From Korobacter sp036501185 (GTDB lineage: Bacteria > Acidobacteriota > Terriglobia > Terriglobales > Acidobacteriaceae): a stretch of 64,000 bases of DNA. Shown one piece after another: positions 1 to 9,881 of this stretch (positions within the stretch are counted from its first letter, which is position 1; every line of letters begins with the position of its first letter). Location: NCBI GenBank assembly GCA_036501185.1, contig DASYAU010000061.1:31790-95789 (forward strand), read 5' to 3'. Made by a program: the position numbers and the translations under genes. Under the pieces are notes generated by a model, which searched no databases, was not told the DNA's origin, and saw nothing but the letters and a program-made list of their open reading frames with translations.

Positions 1-1620
1 AATTCCATTACCTGCAAGAGCTGGCAGCAGGAAGCTGCCATGCGGATGATCATGAACAACCTCGACGAAGAGGTGGCGGAGCGTCCGCGGGACCTGGTTG
101 TGTATGGTGGCACAGGCCGCGCCGCGCGCAGCTGGGAGTGCTTCCATGCGATCGTCAATTCGCTGAAGTCGCTCGATAACGACGAGACTTTGCTGGTGCA
201 ATCAGGTAAGCCAGTGGGGATCTTTCGCACGCACGAATACGCACCGCGGGTGTTGATTTGCAACTCGAACCTGGTGGGACATTGGTCGAACTGGGAGAAG
301 TTCAACGAGTTGGAGCGCGCCGGGCTGACGATGTACGGCCAGATGACTGCCGGCTCGTGGATTTATATCGGGTCGCAGGGAATCATCCAGGGGACGTTTG
401 AAACGTTTGCTGCTGCCGGGGAAAAGCACTTTGGTGGCGAACTCGAAGGCAAGCTCATTGTGAGCGGCGGGATGGGAGGCATGGGTGGCGCCCAGCCATT
501 GGCGGCGACGATGACGGGTGCGTGCTTCCTTGGGATTGACGTGGATCCGGAGCGGATCAAGAAGCGGCTGAAGACGGGTTACTGCGACTTCATGGTGAAC
601 ACGCTGGACGAGGCGCTGCGCATCTTGAAGAACGCGGTGCGGAAGAAGGAGAACATTTCCGTCGGATTGGTGGGAAATTGCGCGGATGTGATTCCGGAAC
701 TGGCGGAACGTGGTGTGGTGCCGGATATTCTCACGGACCAGACGTCGGCACACGATCCGCTGAATGGCTATGTGCCGAATGGGATGTCGCTGGAAGCAGC
801 GCTGGAGCTGCGGAAGAGCGATCCGCATACATACAACGAGCACTCGCTGGACTCGATGGCGCGCCACGTGGAGGGCATGCTGAAGCTGCAGAAGATGGGC
901 GCGGTGACGTTCGATTATGGAAACAATATTCGGACGTTTGCGCATCAGCGGGGCGTGGCGAATGCGTATGACTTCCCGGGATTTGTGCCGGCTTATATAC
1001 GTCCGCTATTCTGCGAGGGACGCGGGCCGTTCCGTTGGGTGGCGCTGTCGGGCGAGCCTTCGGACATTCACGTGACGGACGAATTGATCCTGCAAATGTA
1101 TCCGCAGAACAAAATTTTGAGCCGGTGGATTGACCTGGCGCGTAAGCGGATCAAGTTCCAAGGGCTGCCTTCGCGGATTTGCTGGCTCGGTTATGGCGAG
1201 CGAGCCGAGTTCGGGCTGGCGATCAATGATCTCGTCAAGAAGGGAAAGATCAAGGCGCCGATCGTGATTGGGCGCGATCACCTCGATTGCGGATCTGTGG
1301 CGTCGCCATTTCGCGAAACGGAAGCGATGAAGGATGGCAGCGATGCGATTGCCGATTGGCCGCTGCTGAATGCGTTGCTTAACACGGCGAGCGGAGCATC
1401 GTGGGTGTCGATCCATAACGGCGGCGGCGTGGGCATTGGGTATTCGCAGCATGCCGGGCAGGTGACCGTGGCGGACGGAACTGACGCGATGGCGAAGCGC
1501 ATTGAGCGCGTGCTAACGAATGATCCAGGGATCGGCGTGGCACGTCACGTGGACGCGGGGTACGACGAGGCGAAGAGCTTCGCGAAGGCCAAGAGTGTGA
1601 AGATTCCGATGGAAGGGTGA
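1..1620 (+). CDS. hutU: Urocanate hydratase (urocanase), 5' end cut by window edge
   Basis: Catalyses hydration of urocanate to 4-imidazolone-5-propionate, the second step of histidine degradation, using tightly bound NAD+ in the cytoplasm. The reading frame is open from base 1 and residues before the first in-window ATG (base 40) already match the family (CKSWQQEAA), so the true start lies upstream; about 539 residues are visible against roughly 555 in full-length urocanases. Visible hallmarks are the early VVYGGTGRAARSW block, the glycine-rich SGGMGGMGGAQP stretch of the NAD-binding region, and the urocanase signature FQGLPSRICWLGYGER containing the catalytic Cys, followed by GRDHLDCGSVASPFRET. 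The stop overlaps the hutI start, so the two are co-translated. Histidine ammonia-lyase is probably just upstream, outside the window. Confidence 0.97.
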   Translation, partial: NSITCKSWQQEAAMRMIMNNLDEEVAERPRDLVVYGGTGRAARSWECFHAIVNSLKSLDNDETLLVQSGKPVGIFRTHEYAPRVLICNSNLVGHWSNWEKFNELERAGLTMYGQMTAGSWIYIGSQGIIQGTFETFAAAGEKHFGGELEGKLIVSGGMGGMGGAQPLAATMTGACFLGIDVDPERIKKRLKTGYCDFMVNTLDEALRILKNAVRKKENISVGLVGNCADVIPELAERGVVPDILTDQTSAHDPLNGYVPNGMSLEAALELRKSDPHTYNEHSLDSMARHVEGMLKLQKMGAVTFDYGNNIRTFAHQRGVANAYDFPGFVPAYIRPLFCEGRGPFRWVALSGEPSDIHVTDELILQMYPQNKILSRWIDLARKRIKFQGLPSRICWLGYGERAEFGLAINDLVKKGKIKAPIVIGRDHLDCGSVASPFRETEAMKDGSDAIADWPLLNALLNTASGASWVSIHNGGGVGIGYSQHAGQVTVADGTDAMAKRIERVLTNDPGIGVARHVDAGYDEAKSFAKAKSVKIPMEG

Positions 1621-2894
1621 ACCTGGCACACCGTCTCGTGAAGCCTACGGCAATTTTTCTGCGAAATATTGGGCAGTTGCTCACGCTGCGCGGCGATGCG
1701 AAGGCGCGCCGTGGTGCGGCTTTGCGGGAACTCGGGATCATTGAAGATGGGGCAGTGCTGCTGCGAGATGGAAAGATTGCGGCGGTGGGCGGCACACGAG
1801 AGGTGGTGCGCTCGCTCAAAAAAGACAAAGAAAAAATTCAGGAAGTGGATTGTCGCGGGAAAATCGTGTTGCCGGGATTTGTGGACTCTCATACGCATCC
1901 GGTATTTTCGGCTCCGCGATTGATCGATTTTGAGAAGCGTACGGCCGGCGCCGATTACGATGAAATTGCGGAGGCGGGCGGTGGAATTCGCGCGAGTATC
2001 CGCGGAGTACGAGAGGCGTCGCGAGCGGCGTTGACTGCAGCCGTGCTTCGGGCTTTTGAGGAGATGGCATCCCATGGGACGACGACGATCGAGGCGAAGT
2101 CAGGATACGGGCTCGATTTTGCTTCGGAGATTAAGTCGCTGGAGGCGATCCGTGCGGCGGCGAGGAAGTTTCCTGGGACGGTGGTCGCAACCTTGCTGGG
2201 AGCCCATACGGTGCCGCCGGAGCATCGCGGCGATCCGGAAAAGTATGTGCGAATGGTCTGCGGGGAGATGATTCCTGAAGTCGCGCGGAAAAAGCTGGCG
2301 GAGTATGTGGACGTGTTCTGCGAGCGCGGCGCGTTTACGCCGGAGCAATCGGAACGAATCTTGCGGACAGCGAAGGAGCATGGGATGGCGGTGAGGGCGC
2401 ATGTGAACCAGTTAACAGAAGTGGATCTGAGCCGCTTCCACGAGTTTGCACCCGCTTCCTACGATCACATGGACCACGTAAGCGATGGCGATATTGCGAG
2501 GCTGGCGAAGTCGGAAACTGTCGCGACGCTGTTGCCGGCGGCGAATTATTTTCTTGGACTAAAAGACTTTCCTCCGGCGCGCAAGATGATTGAGTCGGGG
2601 TTGGCAGTAGCGCTCGCTACCGACTACAACCCCGGCACCGCACCAACCACGAGCATGCCGTTCGTTCTGTCGGTGGCGTGCACGCATATGAAGATGACGC
2701 CGGCAGAGGCGATTGTTGCGGCCACGATGAACGGCGCTTGCGCCTTGCGTTTTCAGGATCGTAAGGGCAGCATCGAGATCGGAAAGGACGCCGACCTGGC
2801 GATCTTTGACGCGAGCGACTATCGGGAGGTCCCTTACTGGTTCGGGGTGAATCGCTGCTCATCGGTGTTCATTAGCGGACAGTTGCACTCGTAA
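1617..2894 (+). CDS. hutI: Imidazolonepropionase
   Basis: Hydrolyses 4-imidazolone-5-propionate to N-formimino-L-glutamate, the third step of histidine degradation; a metal-dependent amidohydrolase in the cytoplasm. The 425-residue product has the normal family length. Metal and catalytic ligands can be placed: the DSHTHP motif gives His92 and His94, GAHTVPPEH gives His197, HVNQL gives His262, and ATDYNPG gives Asp336. The AKSGYGLD and TTSMPFVLSVACTHMKM blocks are also typical. The start is a GTG at 1617 whose last two bases are the first two of the hutU TGA stop (GTGA overlap), indicating translational coupling; no strong Shine-Dalgarno sequence is seen, and a GTG at 1638 would be a weaker alternative. 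Confidence 0.96.
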   Translation: MNLAHRLVKPTAIFLRNIGQLLTLRGDAKARRGAALRELGIIEDGAVLLRDGKIAAVGGTREVVRSLKKDKEKIQEVDCRGKIVLPGFVDSHTHPVFSAPRLIDFEKRTAGADYDEIAEAGGGIRASIRGVREASRAALTAAVLRAFEEMASHGTTTIEAKSGYGLDFASEIKSLEAIRAAARKFPGTVVATLLGAHTVPPEHRGDPEKYVRMVCGEMIPEVARKKLAEYVDVFCERGAFTPEQSERILRTAKEHGMAVRAHVNQLTEVDLSRFHEFAPASYDHMDHVSDGDIARLAKSETVATLLPAANYFLGLKDFPPARKMIESGLAVALATDYNPGTAPTTSMPFVLSVACTHMKMTPAEAIVAATMNGACALRFQDRKGSIEIGKDADLAIFDASDYREVPYWFGVNRCSSVFISGQLHS

Positions 2895-2994
2895 CGAACT
2901 TTCCGAAATTCGCCCCCGTATAGGACAATCAAGTAAAGCTCTGGCCTACTCCGTGTGGGGACCGCTTATCCAATTGTTAGCTTCAAAAGGATCG

Positions 2995-5598
2995 ATGAAA
3001 AAACTACTGTGTAGTCTTGTGCTCTTCCTGTCTTGTTATTGCTCTGCGCAACGCCTTCCAAGCAACGTGGTTCCCGATCATTACAACCTGAAGTTCACGC
3101 CGGACTTTGCCAGCAACACGTTTGCGGGAAATGAAACGATCGACGTCCACGTTTTGCAGCCGACGAAGACGATCGTGCTGGATGCGGTGGAGATCAAGTT
3201 CAACAAGGTCAGCGTAACGAGCGGCGGGAAGCACTTGACTGCTGATGTCACGCCGAACGGTGATAAGGAATCGGTGACGTTGGCGCTCTCCAGCGAAGTC
3301 GCGCCGGGGGCGGCGAGCATTCAGATTGAATATGTGGGGCAACTGAACGACAAGCTGCGTGGGATGTATCGCAGCGAATCGAATAATAGAAAGTACGTGA
3401 TCACGCAGTTCGAAGCGGTGGACGCACGGGTGGCGTTCCCGTCGTTCGACGAGCCTGCCTACAAGGCGACGTTCGACATTACGGCCGTGGTGGACAACGA
3501 CGATACCGCGATCTCGAATGGCCGCATCGTGAGCGACCAACCGGGTCCGTCCGGCAAACACACCATCAAGTTCTCGAGCACGCCGAAGATGTCGACGTAT
3601 CTCGTGGCGCTGACGGTCGGCGATTGGAAGTGTGTTTCTGGTGAACAGGATGGAATTGCGCTACGGGTGTGCGCGACTCCGGGCCGCGAAGAGCAAGGGA
3701 AGTTCGCTCTGGAGGCGACGAAGGCAATCCTGCATTACTACAACCAGTATTTCGCGATCAAATATCCGTACGGGAAGCTGGATCAGATTGCGGCACCGGA
3801 TTTCGAAGCGGGTGCGATGGAAAACACGGCGACGATCATCTACCGCGAAGCCGATTTGCTGCTCGACGAGAAGACCGCGTCGATCAATGCGGAGAAGAAC
3901 GTTGCCGGAGTGATCGCGCACGAAATGGCGCACCAATGGTTTGGCGACCTGGTGACGATGAAATGGTGGAACGACATTTGGCTGAATGAAGGTTTCGCCA
4001 CCTGGATGAGTTCGAAGCCGGTCGCGGCATGGAAGCCGGAGTGGAAGATCGAAGAAGACGATGTGCTCGGCACCGCGGAAGCCCTTAACACGGATTCGGT
4101 GAAGAACACGCGGCCGATTCGACAGAAAGCAGAAAGCCGGACAGAGATCAACTCGCTGTTCGACGGCATTGCTTACGGCAAAACGGCCGCAGTACTGCGG
4201 ATGCTGGAGAGCTATCTCGGGCCGGAGGAATTTCGCAAAGGCGTAAACCTCTATCTCGAATCGCACAAATATTCCAACGCGACGGCCGAGGACTTCTGGA
4301 ATGCGATGACGAAGGCGACCGGCAAGCCGGTGGACAAAATCATGCCGACGTTCGTCACCGAGCCGGGCGCGCCGTACGTGGCGATTGAGGCGAAGTGTGA
4401 AAACGGCGAGACGGTAGGAACGCTTGCGCAACGGCGGTTTTATGCGTCGGCGAAGCTGATGCAGGCGCCTGCGGATGAGCAAGAGTGGCAGATCCCGGTG
4501 TGCATGAGCGAGATCGGAGGGAAAAAGTCGTCATGCGACCTGGTGACGCAGAAGCAGCAGAATTTCAAATTCAAAGGCTGTGGACAGGGCGTGTTCGGAA
4601 ATGTGAATGGGGCAGGATTCTATCGGTACAGCTTTGATCAGGCCGTTCTGAATTTGCCTGACTTTAAGGTGCAGGAACTCTCGGAGCCCGACCAGGTATC
4701 GATCGTGGGCGATGAAGCGGCACTTCTGGGGGCGGGTCAAGAGCACATCCAGAGCCTGATGGCGCTGATGAAGAAATTCAGTGGCGTGGAATCTGCGAGC
4801 GCGGTGGGCGAGATTGGCGAACAGCTCGCATACGCTCGCGATTTCCTGGTGACGGATGCGGACCGTGCCCAGTTCCAGACATGGGTGCGGGATGTATTCA
4901 AGCCGACAATGGCGGAAGTCGGCTATGCCACGAAGGCGACGGACACTCCGGATGAACGCAATCTTCGCGCGACGCTGATTGGTGTTCTCGGCGATATCGG
5001 CGAAGACCCGGATACGATCGAATTCGCGCGTAAGACGGTGCAGAACTACATGCGGACCGGCGATCCAGGCGATCCGACGCTGCTTGGGCCGTGCTTCGGA
5101 GTGGCGGCGGCACACGGGGACGCGGCGTTGTATGACGCGTTTCTCGCGAAGCTGAAAAACGCGAGCAAAGACCCAACGTCGTATTACCACTACTTCAATT
5201 CGCTGGCGCGGTTCCGCGATCCGGCATTGTTGAAGCGAACAATGGAGTGGGCACTGGGACCGGACGTCCGCAACCAGGACCTGTTCATCATGTTCGGCGT
5301 TTTGCGGAACCAGTACGGCCAACAGATGGCGTGGGACTTTGTGCGCGAGCACTTCAACGACATTGTGAAGAAGGCGGGGGAGAGCCTGAATGGTGCGCAA
5401 TACGCCTACTTCGCGGTCGGGGTGTTCTGCGACCCGAAGCACCGCGCCGAGGCACAGGAGTTCCTGAACCAGCACGCGGTACCAGGAATGGAGCGGGTTG
5501 GACTGGAGCAGATGGAGCGCGTGGACCAGTGCATTGAATTCCGTCAGCGAGAGGAGCCGAACCTAGCGAGCTATCTCGCTCAACAAGGCGGGAAGTGA
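2995..5598 (+). CDS. Secreted M1-family zinc aminopeptidase
   Basis: Predicted exported metallo-aminopeptidase that removes N-terminal residues from peptides. I chose ATG 2995: it is preceded by AAAAGGA and opens a clear signal peptide (MKKLLCSLVLFLSCYCSAQ). The 867-residue protein has the M1 order: N-terminal beta-saddle domain, catalytic domain with the GAMEN exopeptidase motif (residues 273-277), the zinc motif HEMAH (His309, Glu310, His313) and the third ligand Glu332 in WLNEGFATW, then a long helical ERAP1-like C-terminal domain. It is a single transcription unit, with a terminator directly downstream. Role is probably peptide scavenging in the periplasm; family membership is firm, substrate preference unknown. 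Confidence 0.94.
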   Translation: MKKLLCSLVLFLSCYCSAQRLPSNVVPDHYNLKFTPDFASNTFAGNETIDVHVLQPTKTIVLDAVEIKFNKVSVTSGGKHLTADVTPNGDKESVTLALSSEVAPGAASIQIEYVGQLNDKLRGMYRSESNNRKYVITQFEAVDARVAFPSFDEPAYKATFDITAVVDNDDTAISNGRIVSDQPGPSGKHTIKFSSTPKMSTYLVALTVGDWKCVSGEQDGIALRVCATPGREEQGKFALEATKAILHYYNQYFAIKYPYGKLDQIAAPDFEAGAMENTATIIYREADLLLDEKTASINAEKNVAGVIAHEMAHQWFGDLVTMKWWNDIWLNEGFATWMSSKPVAAWKPEWKIEEDDVLGTAEALNTDSVKNTRPIRQKAESRTEINSLFDGIAYGKTAAVLRMLESYLGPEEFRKGVNLYLESHKYSNATAEDFWNAMTKATGKPVDKIMPTFVTEPGAPYVAIEAKCENGETVGTLAQRRFYASAKLMQAPADEQEWQIPVCMSEIGGKKSSCDLVTQKQQNFKFKGCGQGVFGNVNGAGFYRYSFDQAVLNLPDFKVQELSEPDQVSIVGDEAALLGAGQEHIQSLMALMKKFSGVESASAVGEIGEQLAYARDFLVTDADRAQFQTWVRDVFKPTMAEVGYATKATDTPDERNLRATLIGVLGDIGEDPDTIEFARKTVQNYMRTGDPGDPTLLGPCFGVAAAHGDAALYDAFLAKLKNASKDPTSYYHYFNSLARFRDPALLKRTMEWALGPDVRNQDLFIMFGVLRNQYGQQMAWDFVREHFNDIVKKAGESLNGAQYAYFAVGVFCDPKHRAEAQEFLNQHAVPGMERVGLEQMERVDQCIEFRQREEPNLASYLAQQGGK

Positions 5599-5617
5599 TC
5601 AAGTTTGATTGAAGGGG

Positions 5618-5644
5618 AGCGGCCTGCGGGCCGCTTTTCTGTTT
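5618..5644 (+). terminator. Rho-independent terminator of the M1 peptidase gene
   Basis: A 7-bp perfect GC-rich stem (AGCGGCC, 5618-5624, with GGCCGCT, 5629-5635) with a four-base TGCG loop is followed by a T-rich run (TTTCTGTTT). It lies 20 bp after the peptidase stop codon. Confidence 0.85.
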
Positions 5645-5654
5645 GGGTGCGGAG

Positions 5655-5684
5655 TTGGAGGCAGCGAGTTTTGCCTGTTATAAT
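5655..5684 (+). promoter_or_regulatory. Sigma-70-type promoter of tRNA-Phe
   Basis: A perfect -10 hexamer TATAAT (5679-5684) is preceded, after 18 bp, by TTGGAG (5655-5660), a fair -35 match. It lies between the peptidase terminator and the tRNA, about 63 bp before the mature tRNA 5' end. Confidence 0.6.
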
Positions 5685-5747
5685 TTGTGTGTTCGCGGCA
5701 GAAGTCGTTAGCAATTCCATCCCAACGTGCCGCGCCGAACGCTCAGT

Positions 5748-5823
<76 letters not shown>

Positions 5824-5972
5824 TCTCCTTCTCTTCACAGGCATAACATCAAGCGCTCGCGATAAACGCGGAAAACCGAGCGCGCATCGCTATACTGGCG
5901 TCGCCAGAGAGCGCTGAGGCTTGCGGAAGCGAAGGCGCGCGCCCGGCAGGAAAAGTGGAGCAGTTCTCTTAT

Positions 5973-6467
5973 ATGTCTACGAAGCACCTGTTATTCGTCG
6001 TGATGATCTTGACTCTTCCCACCTCAAATCTCTTTAGCCAACAAGGAATTGAAAAGGTCAAAGGCGGAAATGAGGAAGACGAAAAAACTGCCGTCGCTCA
6101 TGTCGAAAACGAGTGGCTCGATGCTCTGAACAAGGCTGATGTAAATGCGATTGCTGAAATTCTGGCCGAGGATTTCTCCCGCCCCGCTCCAGACTCAGGC
6201 CAGTTTGTGAACAAGCGGGATTTGCTCGGTTACTACCGAGCGCATCTTTCTCCCCTGACGTCAGGCCAAAAGCGAATCGAAGGAATGACGGTCACTTTGT
6301 ATGGATCGACAGCCCTTGCAAGAGGAGTGCTCACCTCGGCGAATTCGGGTGGTCAGATTATTCGCAAGCTGCTGTTTACCGACGTGTTTGTGAAACGCGC
6401 GGGAAAATGGCAGGCGATTTCGGCGCAGGAGAACGTTGTACCACTCACTCAAGTACCGACTCATTGA
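5973..6467 (+). CDS. Secreted NTF2-like (SnoaL/DUF4440-type) protein
   Basis: A 164-residue protein with a Sec-type signal peptide ending near TSNLFSQQG, followed by a single alpha+beta cone domain of the NTF2-like/DUF4440 type: a helix with ENEWLDALNKADVNAIAEILAEDF, then strands ending in GKWQAISAQENVV. Members of this fold range from ligand-binding proteins to isomerases, and no catalytic residues can be assigned here. ATG 5973 is preferred over an in-frame GTG at 5955 because it places the signal peptide at the very N-terminus; GGAG lies 12 bp upstream. The gene ends just before a bidirectional terminator shared with the convergent TonB receptor gene. Confidence 0.75.
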   Translation: MSTKHLLFVVMILTLPTSNLFSQQGIEKVKGGNEEDEKTAVAHVENEWLDALNKADVNAIAEILAEDFSRPAPDSGQFVNKRDLLGYYRAHLSPLTSGQKRIEGMTVTLYGSTALARGVLTSANSGGQIIRKLLFTDVFVKRAGKWQAISAQENVVPLTQVPTH

Positions 6468-6507
6468 TCCTCAGCGCGGCGTTTTGCCTTCAATCTAAAT
6501 GACGCAA

Positions 6508-6532
6508 AAAGGGCGGCCATAGGGCGCCCTTT
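6508..6532. terminator. Bidirectional terminator between convergent genes
   Basis: Perfect 8-bp stem AAAGGGCG (6508-6515) and CGCCCTTT (6525-6532). A-rich bases precede it and T-rich bases follow, so it can work in both directions, between the NTF2-like gene (+) and the TonB receptor gene (-). Confidence 0.75.
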
Positions 6533-6550
6533 CGTACAACATGTGCGCGA

Positions 6551-9500
6551 TCAGAAGCTGAGTCGCAAGCTGAATTGCATGGTTCTCGGCAGCGCGAAAA
6601 ATTCCAGTGAGGTGATCTGGCCGGCCGACGCGCTATCGACGTTGTTGTTGGGGAGTCCACGATTGGGGTGGTTGAAGACGTTGAAGGTTTGCCACGCGAA
6701 GTTCAGATTTGTCTTCTCCGTGAACCTGAAGGTTTTCGACAGGCCCCAGTCGGCGTCCCAATAGGCTGGTCCGCGGAGCGAGTTGCGTCCCGCATTTCCC
6801 TCCTGGAACGGAAAGAGAGTTTGGAACTCCGCAAGAGGCATAAAGGCTGCCGGATTGTAGGAACCCGAGGGAGCGTCGACGGCAGGATTGGAGATCTCCT
6901 CAGCGCGCAGCGAATAAGTGGAGTTCAGCGAGGAGTTGTTGGAGTACACCGGCGTGTACGGACGTCCGCTGTAGATGGTTGTCATCCCGGTGAACTGCCA
7001 ACCTCCGAGCACGTTCTGAGCGAAGCCGTTGGCATTACCCAGCAGCGGCATGCCTTTGCCAATCGGTAACTGGACGACGTGGCCCAGAGTGAAGGCGTTC
7101 GTGCGATCAAATCCAGCGGGACCGTACTGCGACTGGATGTCAAACGGGCCATACTCGGCAGAGTTGTCGCCGTAATTTAGCACCTTCGACCACGTGTACT
7201 GGCTGGTCAGTGAGTAGAACGCTGACATCCGTTTTTCCGCGCTTACCTGCAGGCTGTTGTAATTCGAGCTGAAGCAATTGCAGAAAGTGGTGATGCTCTG
7301 GGTGTATCCGTTGGTGGCGTAATACGGACGGTTGAAGTCCGAGTTGCCCGGTCCAGGCACAGGATCGTTGGCGTCGATGAAGCTGTAGAGATGTCTCGCT
7401 ACGTCGCCAACATAAGCGAGTTGCAGAGAGAGATTGTTGCCGAACTCATGCTGAATGGCGAGGTTGTACATATCGACGTAGCCCTGTTTGCGATCCGTGG
7501 GAATGCCGGTGGCGCTCACGCCCATGGGAAGCGGCAGCAGGCCGGACGACGGAATGACTGGGGTGACCGGCGCCGGAGGTCCAGCAGCAAGCGTAAACGG
7601 CAGTGATCCTCCGACGGGCGCCGCCAAATCCTGGGTGTAGTCGACTGGATAGTTGTGGCTGATCTGGATGCTGAAGAAGTTGGGGAAGAAGCTGCGTCCA
7701 TAACCCGCGCGAATCACCGTATTCGGATCGAGCTGATAGGCGATTCCGATGCGAGGAGCAAAGTTGTTATAGCGATTGTTGATGTTGGTGTAACGGTCTA
7801 CGTTTCCATAGCCCGCAACCATCAGCTGCCCGGTGGCAAAGTTGAAGTTCGCGCCGTCGTCGGTGTTCGCATAAGGCGCGGTGTAAAGCTCCCAGCGCAC
7901 TCCCATCGAGAGGGTTAATTTCGGCGTAACGCGCCAGCGGTCCTGTACGAAGGCGAAGACGTCCTGTTCATGTTCCGTGGGATTGCCCAGGAATTCCCAG
8001 CGCTGGAAGGTGTTGGGCAATCCGAGGAGGAACGACTCGAAGGCATCGGCACTGGTTCCATACGGAGTCGCAGTTCCCGCCTGAAAGGTATAGACGCCAC
8101 GCCGGCTTGTGTCGCTGGAACTACGGTAATTGACATCCCAGCGGTAATCGCCACCCCACTTGAGCTCATGATTTCCAAATTGCTTTGTCATGGTCGGCGA
8201 AAGTTGGTAGAGCTGCTCCTGTTCGTGCAGCGGAGCATTGGTGTTGATTGAGGTACCGAACTGGAAGCCGCTTGACTGAAATCCAGGGATAGAGCCGCCG
8301 CTCAGCTTTGTTCCACTGAAGATGAAGTTCGGAATTCCGCCAGTATCGGCGTTCCCGAGATTAATTCCGCCCAGTCCAGCCGTGCTCGCCGTGGATGAAC
8401 CGTAATCGGTGGGCAAAACGTCAATGCCGTAACGGAAGTAGCTGAAACGGATGTTGCCAAGTAGCGACGAGCTGAACACGTGGTTCAGGTTCACTGCGCC
8501 GTTGTGGTTCTGTCCGGTTGATATGCCGGTCTCGAATGTCGGGTAGACGGAGGGTCCGCCCGCCACCGGTCCGAATACGCTGGGCGTATTGATGTTCGAT
8601 CCGAAGTAGTCATAGCGGAAGAACATGCGAGTGTTGTTGGTAAGGTAGTAATCCACTCGGCCGTCGTACTGGTTTGTGTCGAATTTAACCGAGCCGGTAC
8701 CGAGGTAAAAGGGAACGCCACCCACCGTAGTATTTGGTAACGGGATCAGCGCGAGCAGGTTCGCCGCCTGAGCGTTGATAGCGCCGGACGGGAGTACCGG
8801 TCCGCCCAGCGCGGAGAGGTCGCCGCCGCGCTCAGCCATAGTCGGATCGCTGGTGAGGAAACCCGAACCGATGCGTTGACGCTGGCCCTGGTAGGTGAAG
8901 AAGAAGAACAGCTTGTCTTTCTTGATGGGCCCGCCGATGGATCCGCCGAACTGGTTGAAGCGCAGAGGTTGCTGTGCTGTGCCCGCTGGTTCGGTGTACG
9001 GATTGCGAGCGTCAAACCAGTTATTGCGAAGGAACTCGAACACGTCGCCATGCAACTGGTTGGTGCCTGACTTGGTGGTGTATTCCACGAAGCCGCCGGC
9101 TGCGCGGCCGAACTCCGCGTCGTAGTTGCTGGTGGTGATCTTCATCTGATCCAGCGAATCCGCTGGAGGGTTTACCACTTCGATGCCGAGCACGGCATCC
9201 ATATCGTCGGCTCCGTCGATCTGCCGGTTCGAGAACCCGAACAGCAATCCATCAACGTTGTTTGCCTGCCCACCCTGCGGATTTTCGTTCGCTGCGATGT
9301 CGTAGGTATTGCGAATCTCGCCGGGAGCCAGCAACTCCAGTTGAGTCACGTTTTGACTGAGGGTTGGGATGGCGGTGAGGTCAGCCGCGGGAAGCGTCGT
9401 GCTTATTTCAGCGCGGTCGGTATCCAGAACCGGGGCGACGTTCGCTTCGACGGTCACCGTCTGTTGCGTGTTACCGAGAGGAAGGGTGATGTCGGTGCGA

Positions 9501-9832
9501 GTTTCGCGATCGACATTCACGATGATGTTTTTCTGGTCAACTGCCTTGAACCCCGGTGCCGCCACATGGAGGTTATAGCGTCCGTTTGGCAGTTGGTTTC
9601 GGACGTACCAACCCGACGCATTGGAGGTCAGGCTGAAAGAGGTACCTCGATCCGCATCGGTGATGGTGACGTTGGCATTCGGTACCACTGCACCTGTTGG
9701 ATCGGTAATTGTCCCCGCGACCGCTCCTGAAGTTGCTTGCGCAGAGAGTTGCAGACTGCAAACCAAGAAGAGGACAAAAGCTAAAGCGAACTTTACGACA
9801 AGAATCCCGGGCCGAGTGTTTCTGACGTTCAC
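6551..9832 (-). CDS. TonB-dependent receptor, Oar-type with carboxypeptidase-regulatory-like domain
   Basis: Large outer-membrane receptor (1093 residues) for energised uptake of an unknown substrate. The start GTG at 9832 is chosen because AAAGGAG lies 7 bp upstream; a TTG at 9856 is in frame but has no such site. After a signal peptide (VVKFALAFVLFLVCSLQLSAQ) comes a CarboxypepD_reg-like beta-sandwich (GAVAGTITDPTGAVVPNANV), then a plug domain (DGLLFGFSNRQIDGADDMDA; GRAAGGFVEYTTKSGTNQLHG) and a long beta-barrel ending in the aromatic terminus FSLRLSF. No SusD-type lipoprotein accompanies it. It follows the GH36-like gene on the same strand by 119 bp, so a galactoside or related oligosaccharide is a plausible substrate, by context only. 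Confidence 0.9.
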   Translation of the reverse strand: MNVRNTRPGILVVKFALAFVLFLVCSLQLSAQATSGAVAGTITDPTGAVVPNANVTITDADRGTSFSLTSNASGWYVRNQLPNGRYNLHVAAPGFKAVDQKNIIVNVDRETRTDITLPLGNTQQTVTVEANVAPVLDTDRAEISTTLPAADLTAIPTLSQNVTQLELLAPGEIRNTYDIAANENPQGGQANNVDGLLFGFSNRQIDGADDMDAVLGIEVVNPPADSLDQMKITTSNYDAEFGRAAGGFVEYTTKSGTNQLHGDVFEFLRNNWFDARNPYTEPAGTAQQPLRFNQFGGSIGGPIKKDKLFFFFTYQGQRQRIGSGFLTSDPTMAERGGDLSALGGPVLPSGAINAQAANLLALIPLPNTTVGGVPFYLGTGSVKFDTNQYDGRVDYYLTNNTRMFFRYDYFGSNINTPSVFGPVAGGPSVYPTFETGISTGQNHNGAVNLNHVFSSSLLGNIRFSYFRYGIDVLPTDYGSSTASTAGLGGINLGNADTGGIPNFIFSGTKLSGGSIPGFQSSGFQFGTSINTNAPLHEQEQLYQLSPTMTKQFGNHELKWGGDYRWDVNYRSSSDTSRRGVYTFQAGTATPYGTSADAFESFLLGLPNTFQRWEFLGNPTEHEQDVFAFVQDRWRVTPKLTLSMGVRWELYTAPYANTDDGANFNFATGQLMVAGYGNVDRYTNINNRYNNFAPRIGIAYQLDPNTVIRAGYGRSFFPNFFSIQISHNYPVDYTQDLAAPVGGSLPFTLAAGPPAPVTPVIPSSGLLPLPMGVSATGIPTDRKQGYVDMYNLAIQHEFGNNLSLQLAYVGDVARHLYSFIDANDPVPGPGNSDFNRPYYATNGYTQSITTFCNCFSSNYNSLQVSAEKRMSAFYSLTSQYTWSKVLNYGDNSAEYGPFDIQSQYGPAGFDRTNAFTLGHVVQLPIGKGMPLLGNANGFAQNVLGGWQFTGMTTIYSGRPYTPVYSNNSSLNSTYSLRAEEISNPAVDAPSGSYNPAAFMPLAEFQTLFPFQEGNAGRNSLRGPAYWDADWGLSKTFRFTEKTNLNFAWQTFNVFNHPNRGLPNNNVDSASAGQITSLEFFALPRTMQFSLRLSF

Positions 9833-9881
9833 GACAGCACTCCTTTGAGAGTGCAAGGATGAAAGCGTCTCCGCAATCGTT

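Noticed and set aside
4531..5475. A 314-codon open frame antisense to the M1 peptidase gene
   Set aside because: No family features or ribosome site; shadow of the real gene.
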